NCBI GenBank assembly: GCA_020446285.1
Contig: JAGREZ010000155.1
Coordinates: forward strand, 1-8,887
Reading direction: 5' to 3'
Length of the DNA: 8,887 bases
Source: Geminicoccaceae bacterium
GTDB taxonomy: Bacteria; Pseudomonadota; Alphaproteobacteria; Geminicoccales; Geminicoccaceae
Shown: positions 1 to 7,714 of the stretch, piece after piece
Layout of the letters: every line of letters starts with the position of its first letter
How positions within the stretch are numbered: the first letter of the stretch is position 1
The notes under the pieces: generated by a model
Databases searched by the model: none
Seen by the model: the letters and a program-made list of their open reading frames with translations, nothing else
What the model was told of the DNA's origin: nothing
Position numbers and translations under genes: made by a program

Positions 1-174
1 GCCGCCAAGGCGGCGCCGCTGACCGCCTTCATCGCCAGCTATTCGAGCCCCGAGGGCCTGTTCTTCGCCAAGCTCTCGGCCGCATCGACCATGGCCATAG
101 CACCCATCCTGATCCTCGGCTGGTTCAGCCAGAAGCAGCTGGTTCGCGGTCTCACCTTCGGCGCCGTCAAATAG
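1..174 (+). CDS. ABC sugar/polyol importer permease, MalG/SmoG type (3' end only)
   Basis: The last 57 codons of an inner-membrane permease are open from base 1 and end at TAG (172-174). The visible part has one hydrophobic segment (about residues 33-42 of the fragment, [14 protein letters not shown]) followed by the ending [16 protein letters not shown]. That short tail, with an aromatic residue, QK, LVRGLT and GAVK, is the usual C-terminus of MalG-family (binding-protein-dependent transport, inner membrane component) permeases. The EAA loop lies upstream of the window. The ATPase gene starts 43 nt downstream on the same strand and a mannitol dehydrogenase follows, so by analogy with Rhodobacter smoEFGK this is inferred to be the SmoG-like second permease of a polyol importer. 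The family is well supported; the substrate is inference from context. Confidence 0.85.
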   Translation, partial: AAKAAPLTAFIASYSSPEGLFFAKLSAASTMAIAPILILGWFSQKQLVRGLTFGAVK

Positions 175-217
175 AACGCGCGCAGAATCGAAAACGACAC
201 ATAACGGGAGAAGTCTC

Positions 218-1222
<1,005 letters not shown>

Positions 1223-1271
1223 GCGGCCGCGCCATGTGCCGGTACGACCCGAACGGGAGATGCACGAGATC

Positions 1272-2747
1272 ATGACCCCGCCGATCAGACTTTCGAACGC
1301 AGCACTGGATCGCCTTCCCGGCAATGTCGCCCGGCCGCGCTATGATCGTGGTCGCATGACACCAGGCATCCTCCATATCGGCCTTGGCAATTTCCACCGC
1401 GCGCATCAATCCTGGTACCTGCACCGGCTGATGCAGGAGGGGCTTGCCCGTGACTGGGCGATCATCGGCGCCGGCGTTCGCGATTATGACCGGGACATGC
1501 GCGCGCGGCTGCTGGCGCAGGACTGCCTGACCACGTTGATCGAACTGGATCCCGCGGGCAGGGGAGCGGAGATCGTCGGCTCGATGATCGACTACGTTCC
1601 GATCGAGGATGGCAATGGCGCTCTCGTCGCCGCCATGAGCGATCCGGCCATCCGCATCGTCGCCCTCACCGTGACGGAGGGCGGCTATTATATCGATCCC
1701 GTCTCACGCCGCTTCGACACGAATCATCCCGACATCCGCCACGATGTCGGGCATCCGGACACGCCGCGCACCGCCTTCGGCGCCATCGTCGAGGCCCTGC
1801 GGCGACGGCGGGAGGCGGGTGCGGGGCCCTTCACCGTGCAGAGCTGCGACAATCTGCAGGGCAATGGCGACACCGCGCGCGAGGTGGTCGTCTCGCTGGC
1901 CCGGCTGACGGATGCCGCGCTCGCGGACTGGATCGCCTCTTCCTGCAGTTTTCCCAATTCCATGGTCGACTGCATCGTTCCCGCCACCGGCCCGCGCGAA
2001 CTCGAACTCGCGAGAGGGTTCGGCATCGACGATGCGGCACCGGTGACCCATGAGAATTTCCGCCAGTGGGTCATCGAGGACGATTTCTGCGCCGGCCGCC
2101 CCGACTGGGACAAGGTCGGCGCCACCTTTTCAGACCGGGTGCATGATTTCGAGACGATGAAGATCCGCATCCTCAATGCCGGGCACCAGATCATCGCCAA
2201 TGCCGGCGAACTTCTCTCGCTTGCGACGGTTGCCGACTGCATGAGCGATGCGTCGCTGGCCGCATTTTTCAGGAAGGTCGAACTGGATGAGATCGCACCG
2301 CATATCGGTGCCGTGCCCGGCATGACGCCCGTGGCCTATGTCGATCTCATCGAACGCCGGTTCACCAATCCCATGATCCACGACACCACCCGGCGCATCG
2401 CCTTCGACGGCTCCTCGCGCCATCCGGGTTTCGTCATGCCGAGTGTGCGTGTGGCGCTGGACGCGGGGACTCCGGTGGAGGGACTGGCGCTCGTGGAAGC
2501 GCTCTGGGCGCGGATGTGCGCGGGCACGCGCGAGGATGGCAGTGTGATCGAGCCCAACGATCCGTTCTGGAACGATCTCGGCACCGTTGCCCGCGCCGCC
2601 CGCGAATGCCCCGGCAGCTGGCTCGAACAACGCCATGTCTACGACGATCTCGCCGACAGGGAGGTTTTCGCCGAACCCTTCGCGCGCTGGCTCAAGATGA
2701 TCTGGCAGGATGGTTCGAGGGCGGCTCTCGATCACTATACGGGATGA
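1272..2747 (+). CDS. mtlK: Mannitol 2-dehydrogenase family protein (polyol / hexuronate oxidoreductase), NAD(P)-dependent
   Basis: A cytosolic long-chain dehydrogenase, 491 residues, matching the usual length (about 485-495) of mannitol 2-dehydrogenase, which oxidises mannitol to fructose. The N-terminal dinucleotide motif is GLGNFHRAHQ (37-46). Comparison from memory with the Pseudomonas fluorescens enzyme places the catalytic residues at Asn194 (CDNLQGNG), Asp233, Glu294, Lys297 (KIRILNAGH), Asn302 and His305. The second conserved block, RRIAFDGSSR, follows. The family signature VDR[IV]xP reads VDCIVP here (Cys234). ATG 1272 is preferred because GGGAG (1255-1259) lies 12 nt before it. ATG 1260 would sit directly on that site, and the longer frame from 1179 overlaps the ATPase gene. 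The gene begins 49 nt after the ATPase stop and is probably in the same operon, giving uptake plus first oxidation step. UxuB-type fructuronate reductase or another polyol dehydrogenase of the family is possible, but the SmoK neighbour favours a polyol. Confidence 0.85.
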   Translation: MTPPIRLSNAALDRLPGNVARPRYDRGRMTPGILHIGLGNFHRAHQSWYLHRLMQEGLARDWAIIGAGVRDYDRDMRARLLAQDCLTTLIELDPAGRGAEIVGSMIDYVPIEDGNGALVAAMSDPAIRIVALTVTEGGYYIDPVSRRFDTNHPDIRHDVGHPDTPRTAFGAIVEALRRRREAGAGPFTVQSCDNLQGNGDTAREVVVSLARLTDAALADWIASSCSFPNSMVDCIVPATGPRELELARGFGIDDAAPVTHENFRQWVIEDDFCAGRPDWDKVGATFSDRVHDFETMKIRILNAGHQIIANAGELLSLATVADCMSDASLAAFFRKVELDEIAPHIGAVPGMTPVAYVDLIERRFTNPMIHDTTRRIAFDGSSRHPGFVMPSVRVALDAGTPVEGLALVEALWARMCAGTREDGSVIEPNDPFWNDLGTVARAARECPGSWLEQRHVYDDLADREVFAEPFARWLKMIWQDGSRAALDHYTG

Positions 2748-2796
2748 ACGGCGGCTTTGCCGTCCTTTGAACAAACGACAATCCGGAACAAGAAGA

Positions 2797-2817
2797 TCGC
2801 GCAGACCGAATGCGCGA
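2797..2817. repeat. 7-bp inverted repeat downstream of mtlK
   Basis: TCGCGCA (2797-2803) and TGCGCGA (2811-2817) pair perfectly around a 7-nt loop, 49 nt after the dehydrogenase stop. No T-run follows on either strand, so it is at most a weak or Rho-assisted 3'-end structure. Confidence 0.35.
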
Positions 2818-2855
2818 CCGGAGCCTTCGTCGTTGTCCTCGATAGAACGAAGGCA

Positions 2856-2889
2856 GTGCGGCCACCTTCCCGAAGGACGGTGGCCGCAC
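2856..2889. terminator. Symmetrical hairpin between convergent mtlK and BCCT genes
   Basis: GTGCGGCCACC (2856-2866) and GGTGGCCGCAC (2879-2889) form a perfect 11-bp, GC-rich stem around a 12-nt loop that can itself pair (CTTC/GAAG). It lies 108 nt after the + strand mtlK stop and 30 nt after the - strand BCCT stop, the normal place for a shared terminator. Neither side has a run of T; only short T-containing stretches follow (GATTCT on +, TTCGTTCT on -). Termination in both directions is therefore inferred from position and stem strength. Confidence 0.6.
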
Positions 2890-2919
2890 GATTCTCTACC
2901 AAGATCCTGTGCTATGGCC

Positions 2920-4779
2920 TCACTCGGCCGGAGCGGTAGCGCCGATGCCTGCGCGATCGCGCATCTCGTCGCGGATCAATGCCTTGACGAGTGCGATGCA
3001 CATCAAAATCATGACGCCCGTGAACGGCAGCGCGCCGATGATCATCGCGTTCTTGAGGGCTTCGAGCGGATTTGCCACCGCACCGCTGTTGCCGGCGATG
3101 ATGAGCGCACCGATCACGGCGGTCAGGATCAGGCCCCAGATGATCCGGTGCTTGATGCCGGTCTCGGTGGCACCGCCCGACATGATCGTGTTCATGACGA
3201 GGATGCCGGAGTCGGCGGAGGTCACGAGGAAAGTCAGGATCAGGACCACGCACATGACCGTGATGCCGAAGAGCAGTTCACCGGAGATCATCTGCGCCAG
3301 CGTCGCGAACAGCTTGTTCGTGGTCGAAGCGTCGATGATCGTACCCTGTGCGATGCCGCTCAGTTCGAGATCGATCGCCGTGCCGCCGAGAATGGTCATC
3401 CATGCAAAGCAGACGAGCGCCGGCGCGATCACGCATCCAAGGACGAATTCGCGAATGGTGCGACCCTTGGAGATGCGGGCGAGGAACAGGCCGACGAAGG
3501 GCGAGAAGGCGATCCACCACGCCCAGTAGAAGGTCGTCCAGCCGGCCTGCCAGTTGAACAGCCGGCCCGGAGTTCCAGCCTCGTAGACCGATGCCGCCAG
3601 GGCATCGGAATTTTCGAGTGCCTTGAAGGAGTCCGGCAGCCCTTCGCTGAAGCTGGCAAGGGAGCCCCAAGGGTTGGTGCCGCCGGTGTAGAGCGCCGCC
3701 ATGTCCTCCGCCGGCAGGGCCCGGACCGCCTCCGGCAGCGCTCCCTCGAATGCCGCTTGCGGGAGCGGGCCATAGGCTTCGAAGGAAAGCGCGAAGAAAT
3801 GCCAGATATAGTCGACCATGGTGGTCGCATACTGGGTCATGGCGAAGACGAATGAGCCGAAGATGACAAACGTCAGCAGCAGAAGCACCGAAAGGACGAG
3901 GTTCAGGTTGGAGAGATACTTGACGCCACGGCCGACACCGGAGACCGCCGAGAGGATCGACAGTCCCATGATGATGACCAGTGCCACGATCAGCCCGACG
4001 GTGCTGGGGCTCGGCGGTGCGCCATCGGCGCCGGCCCGCATCAGCCACTGCATGTCAGTGATCGAATAGACGCCCTCGACAAACTGGCTGACGCCGAAGC
4101 CGATGGTCACGGCGACACCGAGAATGGTGGCGATCACGCCGAGAATATCGACCAGATGACCAATGAAGCCGTTGGCGAAGCGGCCGAGAATCGGGGTGAG
4201 TGCCGAACGGACGGTAAGCGGCATGTCGCGGGTGAAGGCATAATAGGCCAGCGACAGGCCGGTCACGACATAGATCGCCCAGGCATGGAAGCCATAATGC
4301 AGGAAGGTGTAGCGCATCGCCGAGGTAATTGCTTCGGGGGTATTGCCGGTGAGGTCTCCGGCGACGATGAGGGGATTCGAGCCCCACAGACCCATCGGCT
4401 CGGCGGTGGCGTAGACCATGAGGCCGACACCGAGGCCGGCACCGAACATCATGGCGAACCATGAGAAGGTCGAGAATTCCGGTTTCTCGCCGGGTTGTCC
4501 GAGCAACCGGCGTCCCGAGGACGGGATGATCGCCACGGCAAAACAGAAGAAGGCGAAGATACCGACGGAAATGATGTAGAAGGTGTTGAAACCTTCCAGA
4601 AGCGCCCAGTTGATCTCGCCGAGCATGTTGTTGGCATTGAGCGGCCAGACCAGTGCCCAGATGACCAGCAATGACATGACCGTCTTGCTGATGAGCGCGA
4701 TCGGCACGCTGTAGCCTTCATAGAAACCGGTATCGGCGGTCTTGATGTCCAGATCGGTAAAAGGCGGTTTGATGCTCAT
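2920..4779 (-). CDS. BCCT-family transporter (betaine/choline/carnitine-type osmolyte uptake)
   Basis: A 619-residue inner-membrane secondary transporter with about 12 membrane segments of the LeuT fold, moving quaternary-ammonium or sulfonium osmolytes with Na+ or H+. The glycine-rich loop is GAGLGVG (113-119), where BetP has GMGIG. The TM4-type motif is HYGFHAWAIY (161-170), and the Trp-box region runs from W414 to F428 with FYWAWW and AFSPFVG, followed by ARISKGRTIREF. Against BetP as remembered, Trp189 is Tyr162 and Trp377 is Phe425, while Trp194, Tyr197 and Trp374 are kept (Trp167, Tyr170, Trp422). The protein is longer than the usual 500-550 because of an extended loop (about 315-410) between membrane segments. 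The N- and C-terminal tails are short, so BetP-like tail osmosensing is unlikely. ATG 4779 has no clear ribosome binding site, but an in-frame TAA 18 nt before it and TM1 soon after it leave no better start. It lies 89 nt downstream of the usp gene. The exact substrate is unknown. Confidence 0.93.
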   Translation of the reverse strand: MSIKPPFTDLDIKTADTGFYEGYSVPIALISKTVMSLLVIWALVWPLNANNMLGEINWALLEGFNTFYIISVGIFAFFCFAVAIIPSSGRRLLGQPGEKPEFSTFSWFAMMFGAGLGVGLMVYATAEPMGLWGSNPLIVAGDLTGNTPEAITSAMRYTFLHYGFHAWAIYVVTGLSLAYYAFTRDMPLTVRSALTPILGRFANGFIGHLVDILGVIATILGVAVTIGFGVSQFVEGVYSITDMQWLMRAGADGAPPSPSTVGLIVALVIIMGLSILSAVSGVGRGVKYLSNLNLVLSVLLLLTFVIFGSFVFAMTQYATTMVDYIWHFFALSFEAYGPLPQAAFEGALPEAVRALPAEDMAALYTGGTNPWGSLASFSEGLPDSFKALENSDALAASVYEAGTPGRLFNWQAGWTTFYWAWWIAFSPFVGLFLARISKGRTIREFVLGCVIAPALVCFAWMTILGGTAIDLELSGIAQGTIIDASTTNKLFATLAQMISGELLFGITVMCVVLILTFLVTSADSGILVMNTIMSGGATETGIKHRIIWGLILTAVIGALIIAGNSGAVANPLEALKNAMIIGALPFTGVMILMCIALVKALIRDEMRDRAGIGATAPAE

Positions 4780-4818
4780 GTGGTGATTCTGCTTTTATGT
4801 TCGGTGTTGCCCGTATCA

Positions 4819-4839
4819 ACGAAGGGATCTTCGTCCCTT
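4819..4839 (-). repeat. Overlapping, mutually exclusive hairpins between usp and the BCCT gene
   Basis: In the 89-nt spacer, ACGAAG (4819-4824) can pair with CTTCGT (4829-4834) over a 4-nt loop, or AAGGGA (4822-4827) with TCCCTT (4834-4839) over a 6-nt loop. Both cannot form at once. No T-run follows on the transcript strand. This may be a stability or processing element between the two genes of the operon; function is not shown. Confidence 0.35.
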
Positions 4840-4868
4840 GCTGCCGAAGAGATGCCCGCCGGTCGCCG

Positions 4869-5279
4869 TCAGCGAACGACCATCACGGACACCTTCGAGT
4901 GCGAGGCGATGTAGCCGGCATTGCTGGAGATGAAATATTCGGCCATGCCCGGCGTATGCGAGCCCATGACCACGAGATCGCAGCCGGTCGCCTCGATCTC
5001 CTTGAGCAGGGTGCGGTCGAGATCGGCCGCCGGATCGAGCGTGATGATGGCGTGGCTGGTGGTCTTGAGGCCGTGCCGCGTGGCCTGTTCCCTGGCAAAT
5101 TCCTGAAGTTTCGCCTCGAAACTGTGCGGGTCATAGCCTCTGGAAGGGAACGAGGCACCGACACTGACGTAACATGTTTCGGCATCGAAGGCCGCAGCCA
5201 GTTTCGCGGCTGTCCCAAGGGCCTTTTCCAGTCGATCGAGATGCGCCAGATCGATGGGAATAATGATTTTCCTGTACAC
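4869..5279 (-). CDS. Universal stress protein, UspF/UspG-like
   Basis: A 136-residue single-domain Usp (typical length about 140), a cytoplasmic nucleotide-binding-fold protein of stress responses. The N-terminal strand KIIIPID with Asp10 and the C-terminal strand SVMVVR are characteristic. The nucleotide loop reads GSHTPG...ISSNAGYIASH (106-127), close to the UspF/UspG form GSHRPD...LGSNAA..RHA. The glycine of the GSN step is serine here (Ser118), so ATP binding is uncertain. The start is GTG at 5279 rather than an upstream in-frame codon: GGAGG lies 4 nt before it, an excellent ribosome binding site, and the upstream in-frame extension does not resemble Usp sequence. It is followed 89 nt later by the BCCT gene on the same strand, suggesting a joint osmotic-stress role, as the Usp protein TeaD acts with the TeaABC ectoine transporter in Halomonas. 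That parallel is inference. Confidence 0.9.
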   Translation of the reverse strand: MYRKIIIPIDLAHLDRLEKALGTAAKLAAAFDAETCYVSVGASFPSRGYDPHSFEAKLQEFAREQATRHGLKTTSHAIITLDPAADLDRTLLKEIEATGCDLVVMGSHTPGMAEYFISSNAGYIASHSKVSVMVVR

Positions 5280-5541
5280 GTTTCCTCCCTTCCCGAGCGG
5301 TTTTCCTCCACTGCACGCAGCATCGCCGGCAACAGGAAACTCTGTTGCGCAGGGCTGGCAGCCTAGACTGTGAAAAATCTGTAAACGACATGTATGGCGA
5401 GTCAACCGTGTCTGTTCAGACCGTCGAGGCACCAGACAGGCAAAACGGGGTATGGAGTGTCGAGCAGTCATCGCATCGCGCGTGACGCCGGGGCGGTGGG
5501 GGGCGGGGAAATCAGGCCCGGGCCCTCATTGTCGAAGCTCG
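5280..5541 (-). other. Non-coding leader and spacer between phoX terminator and usp
   Basis: This 262-nt stretch holds no convincing gene on either strand. It contains the usp ribosome binding site (GGAGG just before GTG 5279), a second GGAGGAAA copy about 25 nt further upstream, a promoter candidate (5378-5405), a G-rich tract on the + strand (5490-5508) and a GGCCCGGGCC palindrome (5515-5524). Confidence 0.6.
5378..5405 (-). promoter_or_regulatory. Candidate sigma-70-type promoter of usp-BCCT
   Basis: On the - strand TTGACT (5405-5400, five of six to TTGACA) is followed after 16 nt by TACAGA (5383-5378), a weak -10. Transcription would begin near 5371, leaving a leader of about 90 nt before GTG 5279. 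The -35 is good and the -10 poor, so this is only a candidate. Confidence 0.35.
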
Positions 5542-5579
5542 AAAAAAAGCTCCGCGCCCCTTCTGCCGGGGCACGGAGC
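5542..5579 (-). terminator. Intrinsic terminator of phoX
   Basis: Read on the - strand, GCTCCGTGCCCC and GGGGCGCGGAGC form a 12-bp stem with one G-T pair around a 7-nt loop (5549-5579), followed directly by seven T (5548-5542). It begins 8 nt after the phoX stop. This is a textbook Rho-independent terminator and separates phoX from the usp-BCCT unit. Confidence 0.93.
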
Positions 5580-5587
5580 ATCGTGTG

Positions 5588-7489
5588 TCAGCCGATGAGG
5601 CCGTTATCGTCGCGCTTGACGGCGATCACCGAGGAGCGCGGCAGCACGTCACCGCCGTCCGGCCAGTGGCCGCCGGGGTGCTGGATGCCGACGAACATCG
5701 TGCGGCGGTCGGACGACCAGGCAAGGCCGGTCACCTCGCAGCCGTTCGGCCCGGTGAGAAAACGCGCGATCTCGCCGGTGGCCGGATCACCAACCAGCAT
5801 CTGGTTGTTGCCCATGCCGGCGAAATCCTCGGCATTGCTGTCGTCGCCGTCGGTCTGGATCCAGACCAGACCATTCTGGTCGAAGGCCATGCCGTCGGGC
5901 GAATTGAACATGTTGCCCGGCGTGACATTTTCGGAGCCGCCATAGACGTTGTTGTAGACCTCGGGATTGCCCGCCATCACATACAGGTCCCAGTCGAACC
6001 CGTTGCCCGCATGGTCCTCGCCGTGCGGCCGCCAGCGGACGATCTGGCCGTAATTGTTGGTCTCGCGCGGATTGGGGCCGTTGACGGGCGTCTCGTCACC
6101 GCCGGCATTCGGCTTGAGGCCGCGATTCTTGTTGTTGGTCAGGCAGCAATAGGCCTCGATCGCATGCGTGTTGGTGGCGATCCATTCCGGGCGGTCCATG
6201 GTGGTCGCGCCGACCTTCGAACTTGCCTCGCGGGCAAAGATCAGGAGCTCCGCCAGATCCATGCCCGTGGTTTCCGGCGTCAGCGCCAGCCATTCGCCGG
6301 TGCCGTCGTCATTGAACTTCGCCGCAAAGAGTGTGCCGTCATCGAGAAGGCCCTCGGTCGAGCCGCCGGGGACATAGACACCATTGGAGACGAACTTGTA
6401 GAGATACTCGCCGCGCTCGTCATCGCCCATATAGACGACGACGCGGCCGTCGGGTGCCAGCACGACCTCGGCATTCTCGTGCTTGAAACGGCCGAGGCCG
6501 GTATGCTTGACCGGCGTGCTTTCGGGGTCGGTCGGGTCGATCTCGACCACCCAGCCGACGCGGTTGGGCTCGTTCGGATTCTTCGAGATGTCGAAACGCT
6601 CGTCCCACTTGTGGTAGTCATAACCCCAGCCCTCGGCACCGATGCCGTAGCGATCATGGCCACGGGACAGGGCGTTCGGTTTCTGGTCCTGGATGGCCTC
6701 GGTGGAGCCGAAATAACCGTTGAAGTTCTCCTCGCAGGTCAGATAGGTGCCCCAGGGAGTCTTGCCCGAACCGCAATTGTTCATCGTGCCGAGCGAACGC
6801 GTACCGGTGGGATCGGCTTCGGTCTTCATCAGTTCGTGGCCGGCGGCCGGACCGACGATGTCCATGGGTGTATTGTGGGTGATGCGGCGATTGAACGGGC
6901 TGTCCTTGACGACGCTCCAGCCGGAGTCGGTCTCCTCGATCTCCACCACGGCAACGCCCTGAAGGTTCTGGAACTTCAGTACATCGTCGGCATTCGCCGG
7001 AACGCCCTCCTGAGCGGCGGGCAGGTTGGTCTCGCGGTTGGCGTATTCATGGTTGATGGCCAGAATCTCGTGGCCGCGGAAGGAGAAGGTCTCCATGCCG
7101 TCAGTATTCTCGCCGAACACGCGATCGGAGCCGGCAGCCGGACCGCCCTCGGTCACATCGTAACCGTCCGCGTCCGAAAACAACGGGTCGCCCCAGCGCA
7201 CGAGAATGCTCGAGGAATACCCCTCGGGCACATGAATGGCATCATCGGTCTGCGCGGCGATCGGCGTGAACGGAAAGCGCGAGGTGGCGGTGCTGGCGAT
7301 GGCGCTCGAACCGAGCAGGCCGGCGCTCATGGCGGCGGCGCCGGAACCGAAGGCGAGCACACCGCCCATGAAGCCGCGCCGCGAGATTGCCCGCTCGACC
7401 ACACGGTCGAAATCGTTTTCTTCGGGCCGGGGAGAATGCAGCTCGTCCCACGCATCAGCGGTGAGACGGGTGTCTTTGCCGTGTTTCAT
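5588..7489 (-). CDS. phoX: PhoX-family alkaline phosphatase (Tat-exported, DUF839)
   Basis: A 633-residue secreted phosphomonoesterase of the PhoX family, calcium- and iron-dependent in characterised members, which releases phosphate from organic esters outside the cytoplasm. A twin-arginine signal SRRGFMG (36-42) is followed by a hydrophobic stretch to about residue 65 (GSSAIA), so the folded protein would be exported by Tat. The block NNCGSGKTPWGTYLTCEEN (237-255) is the family hallmark; Cys239 matches the iron-ligand cysteine of Pseudomonas PhoX (Cys179 there, from memory). Further family blocks are GRFKHENAEV, MGDDERGEYLYKFVS and GDDSNAEDFAGMGNNQML. ATG 7489 is chosen over an upstream TTG (7531) because GAGG lies 9 nt before it and the family start fits. 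A Pho-box candidate (7545-7562) lies upstream and an intrinsic terminator lies just downstream, so the gene is probably a single transcription unit induced by phosphate shortage. Confidence 0.92.
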   Translation of the reverse strand: MKHGKDTRLTADAWDELHSPRPEENDFDRVVERAISRRGFMGGVLAFGSGAAAMSAGLLGSSAIASTATSRFPFTPIAAQTDDAIHVPEGYSSSILVRWGDPLFSDADGYDVTEGGPAAGSDRVFGENTDGMETFSFRGHEILAINHEYANRETNLPAAQEGVPANADDVLKFQNLQGVAVVEIEETDSGWSVVKDSPFNRRITHNTPMDIVGPAAGHELMKTEADPTGTRSLGTMNNCGSGKTPWGTYLTCEENFNGYFGSTEAIQDQKPNALSRGHDRYGIGAEGWGYDYHKWDERFDISKNPNEPNRVGWVVEIDPTDPESTPVKHTGLGRFKHENAEVVLAPDGRVVVYMGDDERGEYLYKFVSNGVYVPGGSTEGLLDDGTLFAAKFNDDGTGEWLALTPETTGMDLAELLIFAREASSKVGATTMDRPEWIATNTHAIEAYCCLTNNKNRGLKPNAGGDETPVNGPNPRETNNYGQIVRWRPHGEDHAGNGFDWDLYVMAGNPEVYNNVYGGSENVTPGNMFNSPDGMAFDQNGLVWIQTDGDDSNAEDFAGMGNNQMLVGDPATGEIARFLTGPNGCEVTGLAWSSDRRTMFVGIQHPGGHWPDGGDVLPRSSVIAVKRDDNGLIG

Positions 7490-7544
7490 GATCAGCGTCC
7501 TCGCAGATTGCACAATGCTTGCACCGCGCAACTAGCCGCAGTTC

Positions 7545-7562
7545 GTGACAGCCATGTGAATC
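7545..7562 (-). promoter_or_regulatory. Candidate Pho box upstream of phoX
   Basis: On the - strand the 18 bases GATTCACATGGCTGTCAC resemble the PhoB site CTGTCATNNNNCTGTCAC. The second half (7551-7545) is a perfect CTGTCAC, and the first (7562-7556) keeps the TCAC end at the correct 11-nt period. TAGTTG (7534-7529), ten bases downstream, could serve as a weak -10, the usual layout of PhoB-activated promoters. The site ends 55 nt before the phoX ATG. Only one half is strong, so confidence is moderate. Confidence 0.55.
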
Positions 7563-7644
7563 TCCGGCCTGCGAAAGAGGGGCCGATTCCGGTCGAGAGG
7601 CAGGATGTATGCTTAACCGAGAGGTGTCTGGCCTGCTGTGGAGC

Positions 7645-7659
7645 TCATCTGAGAGATGA
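7645..7659 (-). repeat. Small 6-bp hairpin in tRNA-phoX spacer
   Basis: TCATCT (7645-7650) and AGATGA (7654-7659) pair perfectly around a 3-nt loop, just past the larger hairpin at 7663-7687. It may extend the 3' structure of the tRNA transcript; no other role is visible. The rest of the 7490-7714 spacer holds no convincing gene. Confidence 0.3.
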
Positions 7660-7662
7660 TGG

Positions 7663-7687
7663 AGGTTCGAGGAGAAAACTCGAACCT
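7663..7687 (-). terminator. Hairpin downstream of tRNA-Thr, possible terminator
   Basis: AGGTTCGAG (7663-7671) and CTCGAACCT (7679-7687) form a perfect 9-bp stem with a 7-nt loop, 27 nt after the tRNA 3' end. On the transcript strand the loop is T-rich (TTTTCTC) but only scattered T follow the stem, so intrinsic termination is uncertain. It could instead limit 3' trimming of the tRNA precursor. Confidence 0.45.
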
Positions 7688-7714
7688 GAACCGCGCTCAG
7701 GCAGCGCAACAAGA

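Noticed and set aside
2710..3855. A 381-codon + strand frame opposite the BCCT gene
   Set aside because: It is rich in Arg, Asp and Gly with no hydrophobic or domain pattern, and overlaps the end of mtlK. It is a shadow of the transporter in GC-rich DNA.
5280..5471. Longer Usp form starting at 5471
   Set aside because: The extra 64 residues do not resemble Usp or a signal sequence, cover the promoter candidate, and the GTG at 5279 has an excellent ribosome binding site.
7490..7531. Upstream TTG start of phoX
   Set aside because: The extension would begin near the -10 candidate and has no ribosome binding site, whereas ATG 7489 has one.
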